Positions 1-10,250 are shown, counted from the first letter of the stretch. The stretch is DNA of 56,695 nucleotides from Bradyrhizobium uaiense (GCF_010811875.1 NZ_VKHP01000024.1:1-56695), one strand, 5' to 3'. A program made the numbers and translations. The notes: generated by a model not told the origin, from the sequence alone.

Positions 1-13
1 CCTATGGACTGGA

Positions 14-37
14 GCCGGCGCGGCTTGCCGCGCCGGC
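14..37. terminator. GC-rich stem-loop after the binding-protein gene
   Basis: A perfect 10-bp stem (GCCGGCGCGG / CCGCGCCGGC) closes a 4-base loop, starting 7 bases past the stop of the minus-strand binding-protein gene. No T-run follows on the minus strand, so it is not a classical intrinsic terminator. In ABC operons such stems between the binding-protein gene and the permease genes often protect the upstream message; the permeases would lie beyond the window edge. That role is inferred. Confidence 0.55.
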
Positions 38-43
38 CGTCAC

Positions 44-1366
44 CTAGCGGAAGATGCGCTTGGCCGCGCGCTCGGCCGAAGCCATCGCGGTCTTCACATC
101 TTCACGTCCGGTGCAGTAGTTCGCATACATGTCGACGACGACAAAGTCGGCGATCGCGGCAGCGGCGTTTTCGCTCATCTGCGCTTCGCCCGCCGGGGTC
201 GATGCGGTCTGGGCCACGCTCCGATACGGCGTCGTCTTCGGGTCAGCCGTCCAGACCGGATTCTTGTCGTAGTCGAGCAGGAAGTGCGACAGGTAGCCCT
301 GCGCCGCCTCGATCCACGGATTGAACTGATCCGGCTCGAGCATGAAGGCCGTGAACGCCTTGCAGGTCTGCGGATATTTCGAGAAGCTGAAGATCAGGAT
401 CGGGAAGCCGAGATGCAGCTCCCGCGTCTTGCCGTCGAGACCGGCCGGCAAGTGGGCGTGATTCATGTCCTCGGCGATCTGCGGATTTTCCTTCTTCGCC
501 GTGACATAGATCGAAATGCCGTTGACGGTGAGATGCAGCTGCCCGGCAAGGAACGCCTTGTTGTTGGAGCTGTCGTTCCATGACGCTGTGCCCGGCACGA
601 AATTGTCGTAGAGGCCCTTGACGTATTCGAGCGACTTTGCGGTTTCCGGCGAATTGACGACGACCTTATTGTCCTTGTCGATCAACTTGCCGCCATGCGC
701 CCACAGCGCCCAATGCAGCCAGCCATTGGCGTCGCCCGAGGCGTGGCCGAGCGCCATGCCGGCCGGGGTGCCGTTCTTGTTCATGCCCTTCACCAGATCG
801 GCGAAGCCGGCGAGATCCTTCGGGAACTCCTTGTGGCCGGCCTTTTCCATGGCCGCGACACGATAGTTGACGAGGCCGCCGGTAGCGGCGACCGGAATGC
901 CGATCCACTTCCCGTTCAGCATGCCGTACGCCTTGCCGGAATCGGCCCAGCCACCGCACTTCTTGCCGAGATAATCGGCAACATCGGTGACGTCGACGCA
1001 CTTGCTCGGGAACAGGAAGGGCAGCGAATAGAGGCCCCAGACCATGTCGAGGCCCTGCCCCGTATTGGCCGCGACCGACGCCTTCGGCTGAATATCGTCG
1101 TAGGATTCGTTGGAGACGTTGATCGTGACGTTGTTGGCCTTCTGGAAGGCATCGACGATCTTCATGAAGGCCACGTCTTCGGCTTCCACGAAGCGCTTCC
1201 AGCGCAGCAGATTGATCTTGGCGCCCGGCTCCGGCTTCCATTGCGAGGTCTGGGCCCAGGCCTTGGCATAGCCGAGCAGTTGATCGCTCGACATCGTCGC
1301 TGCGGCGGCCAGCATCGTGGCGCCGCCCTTGAGCAGCGAACGGCGGTCGGTGTTGAACATGGACAT
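44..1366 (-). CDS. ABC transporter sugar-type substrate-binding protein
   Basis: Periplasmic extracellular solute-binding protein of the family 1 (UgpB/MalE-like) type, about 440 residues, which captures a sugar or sugar derivative for an ABC importer. The N-terminus has a twin-arginine-like motif (RRSLLKGG) followed by an Ala-rich hydrophobic stretch, so export by Tat is likely. The start at 1366 is chosen because a GGAGAG ribosome site lies 8 bases upstream; a TTG two codons earlier is less likely. It lies 112 bases downstream of the ATPase gene in the same direction; the permeases are not in view and probably follow past position 1. The substrate is unknown; the neighbouring sugar-acid enzymes point to a pentose or deoxyhexose. 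Confidence 0.88.
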   Translation of the reverse strand: MSMFNTDRRSLLKGGATMLAAAATMSSDQLLGYAKAWAQTSQWKPEPGAKINLLRWKRFVEAEDVAFMKIVDAFQKANNVTINVSNESYDDIQPKASVAANTGQGLDMVWGLYSLPFLFPSKCVDVTDVADYLGKKCGGWADSGKAYGMLNGKWIGIPVAATGGLVNYRVAAMEKAGHKEFPKDLAGFADLVKGMNKNGTPAGMALGHASGDANGWLHWALWAHGGKLIDKDNKVVVNSPETAKSLEYVKGLYDNFVPGTASWNDSSNNKAFLAGQLHLTVNGISIYVTAKKENPQIAEDMNHAHLPAGLDGKTRELHLGFPILIFSFSKYPQTCKAFTAFMLEPDQFNPWIEAAQGYLSHFLLDYDKNPVWTADPKTTPYRSVAQTASTPAGEAQMSENAAAAIADFVVVDMYANYCTGREDVKTAMASAERAAKRIFR

Positions 1367-1478
1367 TGGCAATTCTCTCCCGATTTTTGGTTGTTGCTTA
1401 GAAATGATCCCCGCCGCTTGCGCGACGGCCGAAACCCCGGTCGAAATGATGCGCTGACGGGACGTGCGGGCGCGGGTG

Positions 1479-2546
<1,068 letters not shown>

Positions 2547-2694
2547 CCACTTCCCTCCTCAAATTCCCGACGGCATACGACGAGTGCCGCCACCGCTCTG
2601 TTTTGTTCCGACCGCGCTGGGTGCGCGGCACTGTTGGACTGAGTTTATTGTCCGCAGTTTATCCGGTTTTGGCAATCGTTCGATTAGCAATCGC

Positions 2695-2710
2695 TTGGTA
2701 GCGCTGTCAA
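2695..2710. promoter_or_regulatory. Candidate LacI-family operator
   Basis: TTGGTAGCGCTGTCAA is an imperfect 16-base palindrome around AGCGCT with TTG/CAA ends, the size and central CG symmetry typical of LacI-family operators. It sits between the divergent ATPase gene and the lacI-type gene. A related palindrome with the same GGTAGCGC core occurs at 3829-3842 before the dehydratase gene. Confidence 0.55.
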
Positions 2711-2751
2711 TATCGGTTTGTCTGCGACGAACGTCGTGATATGAGCGGCAG

Positions 2752-3780
2752 ATGGCCCGAAAGCGCATCACGCCAGGCAAGATCCGGCTCGCCGAAGTTG
2801 CGAAGCTCGCCGGTGTCAGCCCGATTACGGCCTCACGCTTCTTCAGGAATCCAGACGCGCTATCGGCCGGCAAACGCGCACGGGTCGAAAGTGCGGCAAA
2901 AGAGCTCGGCTACGTGCCCAATCTCGCGGCACGCGCGCTGGCGTCGCAGCGCACCGAGGTGATCGGTGTCCTGATCCCGTCGCTGACCAACAACGTGTTC
3001 TCCGATGTGCTGCGCGGCATCTACGACACGCTCGACGGCAGCCGCTACAGCATCCAGCTCGCCAACACCCGCTACAGCATCCTGCAGGAAGAGCGCCTGC
3101 TGCGTCTCTTTCTGGCGCAGAAGCCGGCCGGCCTCATTGTCACCGGGATCAACCAGACTGCCGATTCTCGGGCCATCATGGAGACGGTCGATTGCCCGAT
3201 CGTCCAGATCATGGAGCTCGGCCCCACCCCGATCGACATGATGATCGGATTCTCGCATTTTGACGCCGCAAAAGCGGCCATCGGCCATCTGCTTGCACAG
3301 GGTTACCGCCGGATCGGCTTCCTCGGCGCGCGGATGGATCCACGGGTGCAGCGCCGGCTCGACGGCTATCGCGCCGCGATGACCGACGCTGCACTGTTCG
3401 ATCCGCAGAACATTGTCACCACGGCAATTCCGACCTCGGTGACGTTGGGCGGGACGTTGTTTGCCGACCTGCTCGCCAAGGCGCCTGACATCGACGCAGT
3501 ATTCTGCGTCAATGACGACCTTGCGCTCGGCGCGCTGTTCGAATGCAAGCGCCGGCACATGGCGGTGCCGGAGCAGATGGCGATCGTCGGCTTCAACGAC
3601 CTCGAATTCATGGCGTCGAGCGAACCGACGCTGAGCAGCGTGCGCACCAACCGCTACGAAATGGGCAGGAACGCTGCCGCGATGGTGATCGAGACGCTGG
3701 AGGGCCGCCGACCCACCGAGCCCGTCGTCGATCTCGGCTTCAGCGTCATTGAGCGGCAAAGCTCGGCGCGACGCGGCTGA
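2752..3780 (+). CDS. LacI family transcriptional regulator
   Basis: Repressor of 342 residues. The N-terminal helix-turn-helix (LAEVAKLAGVSPITASRFF, about residues 11-29) and hinge (LGYVPNLAARALAS) are typical, followed by a periplasmic-binding-protein-like sensor domain that should bind a sugar or sugar acid. It most resembles the GntR gluconate-repressor branch. It is divergent from the ABC genes and precedes the dehydratase/SDR operon; similar palindromes before both units suggest that it controls both and perhaps itself. The start is the ATG at 2752, preceded by GAGCGGCAG. Confidence 0.92.
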   Translation: MARKRITPGKIRLAEVAKLAGVSPITASRFFRNPDALSAGKRARVESAAKELGYVPNLAARALASQRTEVIGVLIPSLTNNVFSDVLRGIYDTLDGSRYSIQLANTRYSILQEERLLRLFLAQKPAGLIVTGINQTADSRAIMETVDCPIVQIMELGPTPIDMMIGFSHFDAAKAAIGHLLAQGYRRIGFLGARMDPRVQRRLDGYRAAMTDAALFDPQNIVTTAIPTSVTLGGTLFADLLAKAPDIDAVFCVNDDLALGALFECKRRHMAVPEQMAIVGFNDLEFMASSEPTLSSVRTNRYEMGRNAAAMVIETLEGRRPTEPVVDLGFSVIERQSSARRG

Positions 3781-3828
3781 CATCCGCCCGACACCTGCCT
3801 GTCACAAGGGAAGCGAAAAATGACAAAA

Positions 3829-3842
3829 TGGTAGCGCAACCA
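3829..3842. promoter_or_regulatory. Candidate second LacI-family operator
   Basis: TGGTAGCGCAACCA is palindromic apart from one mismatched pair and shares the GGTAGCGC core with the element at 2695-2710. It lies 152 bases before the dehydratase start, where an operator or upstream activating half would be expected. Confidence 0.5.
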
Positions 3843-3993
3843 AGTCCCTTCAACTAAGGTCCAATCCATCCAGCGAAACACCACTGCGTGATCGTCGAGG
3901 TTTGTAATGCGCGATGATTTGCGCGAGGTAGAACAACGCTGAACCAGAGCCCTTGTATGGGCCCATCAAGAGTTTGCATTGCGGGAGAAACAG

Positions 3994-5832
3994 ATGACAA
4001 AACCCCACACCAACGGGCACAGCGCCGCAGGCGAAACCACCAAGGGCAAGGGCCGCAGGCTCCGCTCCCAGGAATGGTTCGACAACCCGCACAATCCGGG
4101 AATGACCGCGCTCTATCTCGAGCGCTACCTCAATTACGGCCTGACGCGCGAGGAATTGCAGTCGGGCAAGCCGATCATTGGCATCGCCCAGACCGGCAAC
4201 GATCTGTCGCCCTGCAACCGGCATCACCTCGAGCTTGCGCACCGCGTCCGTGAGGGCATCCGCGCCGCAGGCGGCATCGCGATGGAGTTTCCGACCCATC
4301 CGATCCAGGAGACCGGCAAGCGCCCGACCGCGGCGCTCGACCGCAACCTCGCCTATCTCGGCCTGGTCGAGGTGCTGTTCGGCTATCCGCTCGATGGCGT
4401 GGTGCTGACCACCGGCTGCGACAAGACCACGCCGGCCTGCATGATGGCGGCGGCAACGGTCAATCTGCCGGCGATCGTGCTGTCGGGCGGGCCGATGCTG
4501 AACGGCTGGCACGAGGGCCAGCGCACCGGCTCCGGCACCGTGGTGTGGAAGGCGCGCGAGCGGCTCGCCGCGGGCGAGATCGACTATGAGCAGTTCCTCG
4601 AGATCGTCGCCTCCTCGGCACCCTCGGTCGGCCATTGCAACACGATGGGCACCGCCTCGACCATGAACTCGCTCGCAGAAGCGCTCGGCTTCTCGCTGCC
4701 GGGCTGCGCGGCGATCCCGGCGCCCTATCGCGAGCGCGGCCAGATCGCCTACGAGACCGGCAAGCGCATCGTCGACATGGTCTGGGAAGACCTCAAGCCG
4801 TCCGACTTCCTGACCCGCGAGGCGTTCGAGAATTGCATCGTGGTCAACTCCGCGATCGGCGGCTCGACCAACGCGCCGATCCACATCAACGCGCTGGCGC
4901 GCCATGTCGGCGTCGAGCTGTCGATCGACGACTGGCAGAAATACGGCCATGACATACCGCTGCTGGTGAACATGCAGCCGGCCGGCTTCTATCTCGGCGA
5001 GGAATATCACCGCGCCGGCGGCGTGCCCTCGGTGGTGCGCGAGCTGATGAAGCACAAGCGCATCCATGAAGGCGCGCTCACCGTCAACGGCCGCACCATG
5101 GGCGAGAACTGCAAGGAAGCGGCGAAGCCCGACGGCGACGTGATCTGGGGCTACGACAAGCCGCTGGTGAAGGACGCCGGCTTCCTCGTGCTGCGCGGCA
5201 ATCTGTTTGATTCCGCGATCATGAAGACCAGCGTGATCTCGAAGGAATTCCGCGACCGCTATCTGTCCAACCCGAAGGACCTCAACGCCTTCGAGGGCCG
5301 CGCCATCGTGTTCGAGGGCCCAGAGGATTATCACGCACGGATCGAGGATCCCGCGCTCAACATCGATGAGCACTGCGTCCTGTTCGTCCGCGGCACCGGC
5401 CCGATCGGCTATCCCGGCGGCGCCGAGGTGGTGAACATGCAGCCGCCGGCGGCGCTGATCAAACGCGGCATCCTGTCCCTGCCCTGCATCGGCGACGGCC
5501 GGCAGTCGGGCACCTCGGGCTCACCGTCGATCCTCAACGCCTCGCCGGAGGCCGCCGCCGATGGCGGGCTCGCGATCCTGAAGACCGGAGACAAGGTGCG
5601 CATCGACCTCAACAAGGGCAGCGCCAACATCATGATCTCGGAGGATGAGCTGCGCACCCGCCGCGCCGAGCTGAAGGCCAAGGGCGGCTTCCCGCACCCG
5701 GCCAACCAGACGCCGTGGCAGGAGCTCTACCGCCAGACCGTCGGCCAGCACGCGACCGGCGCCTGCCTCGAGCTCGCGACGCGCTACCACGACATCGCCG
5801 GCAAGGTCGGCGTGGCGCGCGATAATCACTAG
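3994..5832 (+). CDS. IlvD/Edd family dehydratase (sugar-acid dehydratase)
   Basis: Protein of 612 residues from the ATG at 3994, which has GGGAGA seven bases upstream; a TTG 15 bases earlier is less likely. It belongs to the iron-sulfur dehydratases that convert aldonic acids such as L-arabinonate, D-xylonate or L-fuconate to 2-keto-3-deoxy acids. The cluster cysteines are visible at 74 (SPCNRHH), 142 (GCDKTTP) and 215 (GHCNTMG). Sequence and length fit the L-arabinonate/D-xylonate branch better than IlvD of valine synthesis or Edd. Followed by two SDR genes, it looks like the middle step of a non-phosphorylating sugar oxidation route; the exact substrate cannot be read. Confidence 0.9.
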   Translation: MTKPHTNGHSAAGETTKGKGRRLRSQEWFDNPHNPGMTALYLERYLNYGLTREELQSGKPIIGIAQTGNDLSPCNRHHLELAHRVREGIRAAGGIAMEFPTHPIQETGKRPTAALDRNLAYLGLVEVLFGYPLDGVVLTTGCDKTTPACMMAAATVNLPAIVLSGGPMLNGWHEGQRTGSGTVVWKARERLAAGEIDYEQFLEIVASSAPSVGHCNTMGTASTMNSLAEALGFSLPGCAAIPAPYRERGQIAYETGKRIVDMVWEDLKPSDFLTREAFENCIVVNSAIGGSTNAPIHINALARHVGVELSIDDWQKYGHDIPLLVNMQPAGFYLGEEYHRAGGVPSVVRELMKHKRIHEGALTVNGRTMGENCKEAAKPDGDVIWGYDKPLVKDAGFLVLRGNLFDSAIMKTSVISKEFRDRYLSNPKDLNAFEGRAIVFEGPEDYHARIEDPALNIDEHCVLFVRGTGPIGYPGGAEVVNMQPPAALIKRGILSLPCIGDGRQSGTSGSPSILNASPEAAADGGLAILKTGDKVRIDLNKGSANIMISEDELRTRRAELKAKGGFPHPANQTPWQELYRQTVGQHATGACLELATRYHDIAGKVGVARDNH

Positions 5833-5847
5833 CACGGTACCCAACGC

Positions 5848-5928
5848 CGTCATTCCGGGGTGGTGCGTTAGCACCAGACCCGGAATCTCGAGATTCCGGG
5901 TTCGCGCTGCGCGCGCCCCGGAATGACG
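5848..5928. repeat. Palindromic intergenic repeat (CATTCCGGGG type)
   Basis: The outer arms CGTCATTCCGGGG (5848-5860) and CCCCGGAATGACG (5916-5928) are exact reverse complements. Inside is a perfect 22-base palindrome at 5879-5900 centred on CTCGAG. It lies between the dehydratase and first SDR genes. The same outer arm recurs at 12180-12229. Confidence 0.85.
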
Positions 5929-5951
5929 AACACAAGAAAGGGAAGAAACGC

Positions 5952-6683
5952 ATGTCAGACAGACTGAAGGGAAAGCGCGCCGTTGTCACCGCCGCAGCGG
6001 CGGGCATCGGGCGTGCATGCGCGATCGCATTCGCGCGTGAGGGCGCCACCGTGATCGCCACCGACATCAATGAGAGCGGCATCGCCACGCTCGGCAAGGA
6101 CGGCATCGCCGAGACCGCTCGGCTCGACGTTCGCAGCACGGGTGACGTCAACAGCTTCGCCGGGCGCGTCGGAAAGATCGACATCCTGCTCAACGCGGCA
6201 GGCTTCGTGCATCACGGCACCATTCTGGAATGCTCGGACGAGGACTTCGACTTCTCGTTCGATCTCAACGTCAAATCCATGCACCGGACCATCAAGGCGT
6301 TTCTGCCTGCGATGCTGAAGGGCGGAGGCGGCAGCATCGTCAACATTTCGTCCTGCGCGGCGTTGCGGCCGCCGGCCAACCGCTATGTCTACAGCGCGTC
6401 GAAGGCTGCCGTTTCGCTGCTCACGCGCGCGGTTGCGCTGGACTTCATCAACCAGGGTATCCGCTGCAACAGCATCTGCCCCGGCACAGTCGAGACGCCC
6501 TCGATGCTCGAGCGCGCGGCTGCGGCAGGCCCGGACGGACGCGAGAAGTTCGTCGCCCGGCAGAAGATGGGCCGGCTCGGCACCGCTGAGGAGATCGCGG
6601 CCATGGCGGTCTATCTTGCGAGCGACGAAGCCGCATTCACCACCGGCGTCGACATGGTCGTCGACGGCGGCTTCATGCTCTGA
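5952..6683 (+). CDS. SDR family oxidoreductase (2-keto-3-deoxy-L-fuconate dehydrogenase-like)
   Basis: Short-chain dehydrogenase of 243 residues. The nucleotide-binding loop reads TAAAAGIG near residue 13 (an Ala variant of TGxxxGIG); the catalytic Ser is in NISS and the YxxxK motif in YSASK. The ending VDGGFML is typical of the family. It resembles DHRS6-like enzymes and the dehydrogenases that oxidise 2-keto-3-deoxy-L-fuconate or rhamnonate. Placed after an aldonate dehydratase, oxidation of the 2-keto-3-deoxy product to a diketo acid is a reasonable guess. A GGGAAGAAACGC ribosome site precedes the ATG. Confidence 0.87.
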   Translation: MSDRLKGKRAVVTAAAAGIGRACAIAFAREGATVIATDINESGIATLGKDGIAETARLDVRSTGDVNSFAGRVGKIDILLNAAGFVHHGTILECSDEDFDFSFDLNVKSMHRTIKAFLPAMLKGGGGSIVNISSCAALRPPANRYVYSASKAAVSLLTRAVALDFINQGIRCNSICPGTVETPSMLERAAAAGPDGREKFVARQKMGRLGTAEEIAAMAVYLASDEAAFTTGVDMVVDGGFML

Positions 6684-6690
6684 TCTTCAA

Positions 6691-6825
6691 ACCTCTCCCC
6701 GCTCTTTGCGGGGAGAGGTCGGAAGCGAAGCTTCGGGTGAGAGGCGAGGCACAATACCTCCGCACCAATATGCGGAGACAACCCCTCACCCCAACCCTCT
6801 CCCCGCAAGTGCAGGGCGAGGGAGC
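6691..6825. repeat. Intergenic REP-like element (CCTCTCCCCGC type)
   Basis: It begins with a perfect hairpin (ACCTCTCCCCGC at 6691-6702, loop TCTTT, GCGGGGAGAGGT at 6708-6719), continues with a small CGAAGCTTCG palindrome, and ends with the CCCCTCACCCCAACCCTCTCCCCG block and its partial complement. This architecture resembles an element common in Bradyrhizobium intergenic spaces. It separates the two SDR genes and may attenuate readthrough. Confidence 0.8.
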
Positions 6826-6870
6826 AGAACGTCCGTGCGGCCGCACCGAGGAAATCAAAGGACAACACCA

Positions 6871-7617
6871 ATGAACAAGATCGATCTCAACGGCCGCTGT
6901 GCCGTCGTCACCGGCGGCGCGCAAGGGTTCGGCCGTGCCATCACCGAGCGCTTCGTCGCTTCGGGCGCCAAGGTCGCGATCTGGGATTTCGACCAGCCGC
7001 TGGCCGAGACGACCGCGCGGGCGATCGGCGAGAACGTGATCGCAATCAAGACCGACGTCACCGATCCCGATGCGGTCGACGCCGCGCGCGATCAGACGCT
7101 GCGGGCGTTCGGCAAGATCGACATTCTCGTCAACAACGCCGGCATCACCGGAGCCAACAAGCCGGTGTGGGAAACCGACCTGGACGACTGGCGGAGGGTG
7201 ATGCGCCTCAATCTCGAGGGTCCCTTCATCTGCTGCAAGGCGATCGTGCCGACCATGATCGGCCAGAAATACGGCCGCATCGTCAACATCGCCTCGATCG
7301 CCGGCAAGGAAGGCAATCCGAACGCCGCGCACTATTCATCATCGAAGGCGGGCCTGATCGCGCTGACCAAATCGCTCGGCAAGGAGCTCGCGCAGCACGA
7401 CATCCTGGTCAATGCGGTGACGCCGGCAGCGGCGAAGACCGCGATCTTCGACCAGATGACCCAACAGCACATCGACTTCATGCTGTCGAAGATTCCAAAA
7501 GCCCGCTTCGTGCTGGTCGAGGAGCTTGCCGCGATGGTGGCGTGGCTGGCGTCGGAAGACTGCGCGTTCTCGACCGGCGCGGTGTTCGACATCTCCGGCG
7601 GACGGGCGACGTACTAG
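6871..7617 (+). CDS. SDR family oxidoreductase (sugar 1-dehydrogenase-like)
   Basis: Short-chain dehydrogenase of 248 residues: TGGAQGFG loop near residue 14, NNAG at about 90, NIASIAG with the catalytic Ser and YSSSKAG with Tyr/Lys. Closest by eye to FabG-like sugar dehydrogenases (L-rhamnose, L-fucose or D-arabinose 1-dehydrogenases). In this operon it would plausibly do the first step, aldose to aldonolactone, upstream of the dehydratase. The ATG at 6871 follows AAAGGACAACACCA. Its last four bases overlap the end of the convergent LysR gene. Confidence 0.87.
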   Translation: MNKIDLNGRCAVVTGGAQGFGRAITERFVASGAKVAIWDFDQPLAETTARAIGENVIAIKTDVTDPDAVDAARDQTLRAFGKIDILVNNAGITGANKPVWETDLDDWRRVMRLNLEGPFICCKAIVPTMIGQKYGRIVNIASIAGKEGNPNAAHYSSSKAGLIALTKSLGKELAQHDILVNAVTPAAAKTAIFDQMTQQHIDFMLSKIPKARFVLVEELAAMVAWLASEDCAFSTGAVFDISGGRATY

Positions 7618-8483
7618 CTCGTTCGCTTCGCCGGCTGCCGCAGCGCGGCGACGAGATGATCGGCGAGCAGAGACGCCGCGCGCGAAAGATTTTGCGCGCG
7701 GTGCAGCCGGATTTCGGCCCCCGGCAACCGCGGCATGCCGTCGCGCGCGGTCAGGCGCCGCAGTGTGGCCGGAAAGGTGCCCGACTTCACCACGGTCACG
7801 GCGAGCCCCTGCGCCGCGATCGCCTCGACCGCGGACAGGCTGTGGCTGACGAAGGCGAGCCGCCACGGCCGGTTGGCTTCGTCCAGCGCCTGCATCGCCC
7901 AGCTCCGGAACAGGCAGCCCTGCGGATAGAGCGCGACCGGCAACGGATCGAGCTCTTCGACACGATGCGCGGCGCTTGCGGCCCACACCGCCTGCTCGGT
8001 GCGCAGCAGCTCACCCTCGCCGCGCCCCTCGGGGTGCATCGCGATCACGAGGTCATAGGCTTCGCCGAGCCGGTCCGTCATCGACGACGTCAGCCCGGTC
8101 TCCATCTCGACATGGATCAGCGGATAGCTGGCGATGAAATCCTTGAGCAGCGACGGAATGATCAACGTCCCGTAGTCGTCCATCACGCCGAGACGAACCC
8201 GCCCGTCGGTGCCGTGCGCACGCACCCGCCCGACCGCCTCCGCGTTGAGGCTCAGAATCCGTCGGGCGTAGCCGAGGAGCCCTTCGCCGGCCGCGCTCAG
8301 ATCGACACTGGTCGTGCTGCGGTGAAACAGCTCGGCCTGCAACCGCTCCTCCAGCCGCTTCACCTGCATGCTGACGGCCGATTGGGTCCGGTTCAGCGCC
8401 GAGGCGGCACGGGTGAAGGAGCGATGGTCGGCTACCGCGACAAAGGCCTGCAGGAGATCAGGGTCCAGGGCGGGCGCGCTCAT
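7614..8483 (-). CDS. LysR family transcriptional regulator
   Basis: Protein of 289 residues with an N-terminal winged helix-turn-helix (FTRAASALNRTQSAVSMQVK, about 21-40) and a C-terminal substrate-sensing domain. It is transcribed away from the DMT transporter gene, whose likely start is 93 bases away, so that exporter is its probable target. It converges on the SDR gene with a 4-base tail overlap. The effector is unknown. Confidence 0.92.
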   Translation of the reverse strand: MSAPALDPDLLQAFVAVADHRSFTRAASALNRTQSAVSMQVKRLEERLQAELFHRSTTSVDLSAAGEGLLGYARRILSLNAEAVGRVRAHGTDGRVRLGVMDDYGTLIIPSLLKDFIASYPLIHVEMETGLTSSMTDRLGEAYDLVIAMHPEGRGEGELLRTEQAVWAASAAHRVEELDPLPVALYPQGCLFRSWAMQALDEANRPWRLAFVSHSLSAVEAIAAQGLAVTVVKSGTFPATLRRLTARDGMPRLPGAEIRLHRAQNLSRAASLLADHLVAALRQPAKRTS

Positions 8484-8576
8484 AACGATCCGTGATTCAA
8501 TTGATCAGATTTATTCGATTTCCTGATTATGACCTCTTCCCTAGATTGCGCAAGCGGAACAGCGGGATCGAAACGG

Positions 8577-9479
8577 ATGGGCGAAATCTGGGGGGTGTTG
8601 GCGGCGGTGCTGTCGAGCGCGCTCGGCGGAACCTCGATCGGGGCGACGCGGTTTCTGGTCGGTGCGATTGATCCGTTGGCGATCGGCGCGTTCCGCTTCG
8701 GCATCGGAGTCTTGTTGCTGCTGCCGCTGGCACTGCTGCAACGCGGCAGCTGGCCGCAGCGGGGCGACTGGCTCGGCACCGCCGGGCTCGGCCTGCTGTT
8801 CTTTGCGGCGTTTCCGATCCTGTTCAACGCCTCGCTGATCTTCACCACGGCGGCGCGCGGCGCGCTCGCGCTCTCGACACTGCCGCTGCTGACCATGCTG
8901 GTCGGCGCAGCACTCGGCGCCGAGCCACTGACCGCGCGCAAGACCATCGGCGTCTTGGTCACGATCCTCGGTGTCTCGATGGCGCTGCTATCCGGCCTCG
9001 CCACGGCGCCGCCGGGCGCCTGGCGCGGCGATCTGCTGATGGTCGCAGCCGCGCTGTGCATGGCGCTCTACAGCATCTGGTCGAAGCCCTACATCCGCCG
9101 CTCCGGCCCGATCCCCTTCACCACGCTCGCCATGGCGGCCGGAGCTGCGGTCCTCGTCGCAGCCTCGTTGTTGCGCGGCAGTTTTGCGCCGGTCGCCGAC
9201 TTCGGTGCGCCGCAATGGTTCGGCGCGACCTATCTCGGCGCCTTCGGCGCAGCGCTCACCTTCTATCTCTGGGCTTTCGCTCTGGAGCGGACGACGCCGA
9301 CCCGGGTGGCGATCTCAGTCACCGTCAACCCGATCGCGGCATCGCTGGTCGGTGCGGCGCTGCTCGGCGAGCCGCTGAGCTGGAATCTGATGGCCGGCAT
9401 CTTCACCGTCCTTGCCGGGATCTGGATCGCGACCACCCAGCCGCAACAGGCCCGCGTGGTCGCGCCGGATACACACTGA
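8577..9479 (+). CDS. EamA/DMT superfamily transporter
   Basis: Inner-membrane protein of about 300 residues with ten predicted hydrophobic segments arranged as two EamA repeats; metabolite or drug exporters of the RhaT/YdcZ-like DMT group look like this. The start at 8577 (MGEIWGVLAAVLSS) puts the first membrane helix right at the N-terminus, as is usual; an in-frame ATG at 8529 would add a polar 16-residue leader and has no ribosome site. It is divergent from a LysR regulator. Substrate unknown. Confidence 0.85.
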   Translation: MGEIWGVLAAVLSSALGGTSIGATRFLVGAIDPLAIGAFRFGIGVLLLLPLALLQRGSWPQRGDWLGTAGLGLLFFAAFPILFNASLIFTTAARGALALSTLPLLTMLVGAALGAEPLTARKTIGVLVTILGVSMALLSGLATAPPGAWRGDLLMVAAALCMALYSIWSKPYIRRSGPIPFTTLAMAAGAAVLVAASLLRGSFAPVADFGAPQWFGATYLGAFGAALTFYLWAFALERTTPTRVAISVTVNPIAASLVGAALLGEPLSWNLMAGIFTVLAGIWIATTQPQQARVVAPDTH

Positions 9480-9562
9480 GCCGCGGCCACTCGCCGGCAA
9501 AGCCGTCAGCGAATCCGTGCTAGCCTGAGGCCCGGTCCAGGCGAACCCGAGGCGGCACGCAG

Positions 9563-10243
9563 TTGAATATTTCCCTCTCCGTCGTCTCCGTCTGGGTGCT
9601 GCCGCTGGTCATCGCGATCACCTTCCACGAGGCCGCGCACGGCTTCGTCGCGCATCGGCTCGGCGACGACACCGCCTGGCAGCTCGGCCGCGTCAGCTTC
9701 AACCCGCTGAAGCACATCGATCCGTTCGGCACGCTGATCCTGCCTGCGATGCTGCTGTTTGCGCATTCGCCGTTCCTGTTCGGCTACGCCAAGCCGGTTC
9801 CGGTGAACTTCCGCAAGCTGAACCATCCCAGGCTCGACATGGTCTGGGTGGCGCTGGCCGGCCCGGTCACCAACATCATCCTGGCGACCGCGGCGGCGCT
9901 GGCATTCCACGCACTGCCATTGGTTCCGGCCGATGCGGCAAAATGGACCGCGGACAATCTGAAAAACGCGTTCCTGATCAACATTGTGCTCGCGATCTTC
10001 AACATGATGCCGATCCCGCCGCTGGACGGCGGAAGGGTCGCGGTCGGGCTGTTGCCGCGGCCGCTGGCGCTTCCGCTCGCCCGGCTCGAGCCCTACGGCA
10101 TGCTGATCCTGATCGGGCTACTGATCCTGCTGCCCGTGATCGGCAGGCAGGTCGGCCTAAATCTTGATGTTATTTCAACGATACTGCGAACTCTGACCGG
10201 CTATGTGATCAATGCCCTTCTCCTCATTACCGGAAACACATAG
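9563..10243 (+). CDS. Site-2 protease family protein (M50 metalloprotease)
   Basis: Membrane-embedded zinc protease of 226 residues. The zinc motif HEAAH (residues 22-26) lies in the first helix, and the third ligand is in NMMPIPPLDGG (Asp155). It lacks a PDZ domain, so it belongs to the small SpoIVFB/Rv-type branch rather than RseP. The start is a TTG at 9563. The protein probably cleaves membrane-spanning regulators, but no partner such as an anti-sigma factor is nearby. The small membrane-anchored protein downstream is separated from it by a palindromic repeat. Confidence 0.88.
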   Translation: MNISLSVVSVWVLPLVIAITFHEAAHGFVAHRLGDDTAWQLGRVSFNPLKHIDPFGTLILPAMLLFAHSPFLFGYAKPVPVNFRKLNHPRLDMVWVALAGPVTNIILATAAALAFHALPLVPADAAKWTADNLKNAFLINIVLAIFNMMPIPPLDGGRVAVGLLPRPLALPLARLEPYGMLILIGLLILLPVIGRQVGLNLDVISTILRTLTGYVINALLLITGNT

Positions 10244-10250
10244 CTTTCAT

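Noticed and set aside
3850..5373. Long open frame of 507 codons on the minus strand
   Set aside because: It is antisense to the clearly coding dehydratase gene and is His/Arg/Asp/Val-rich, as expected from GC-biased shadow frames.
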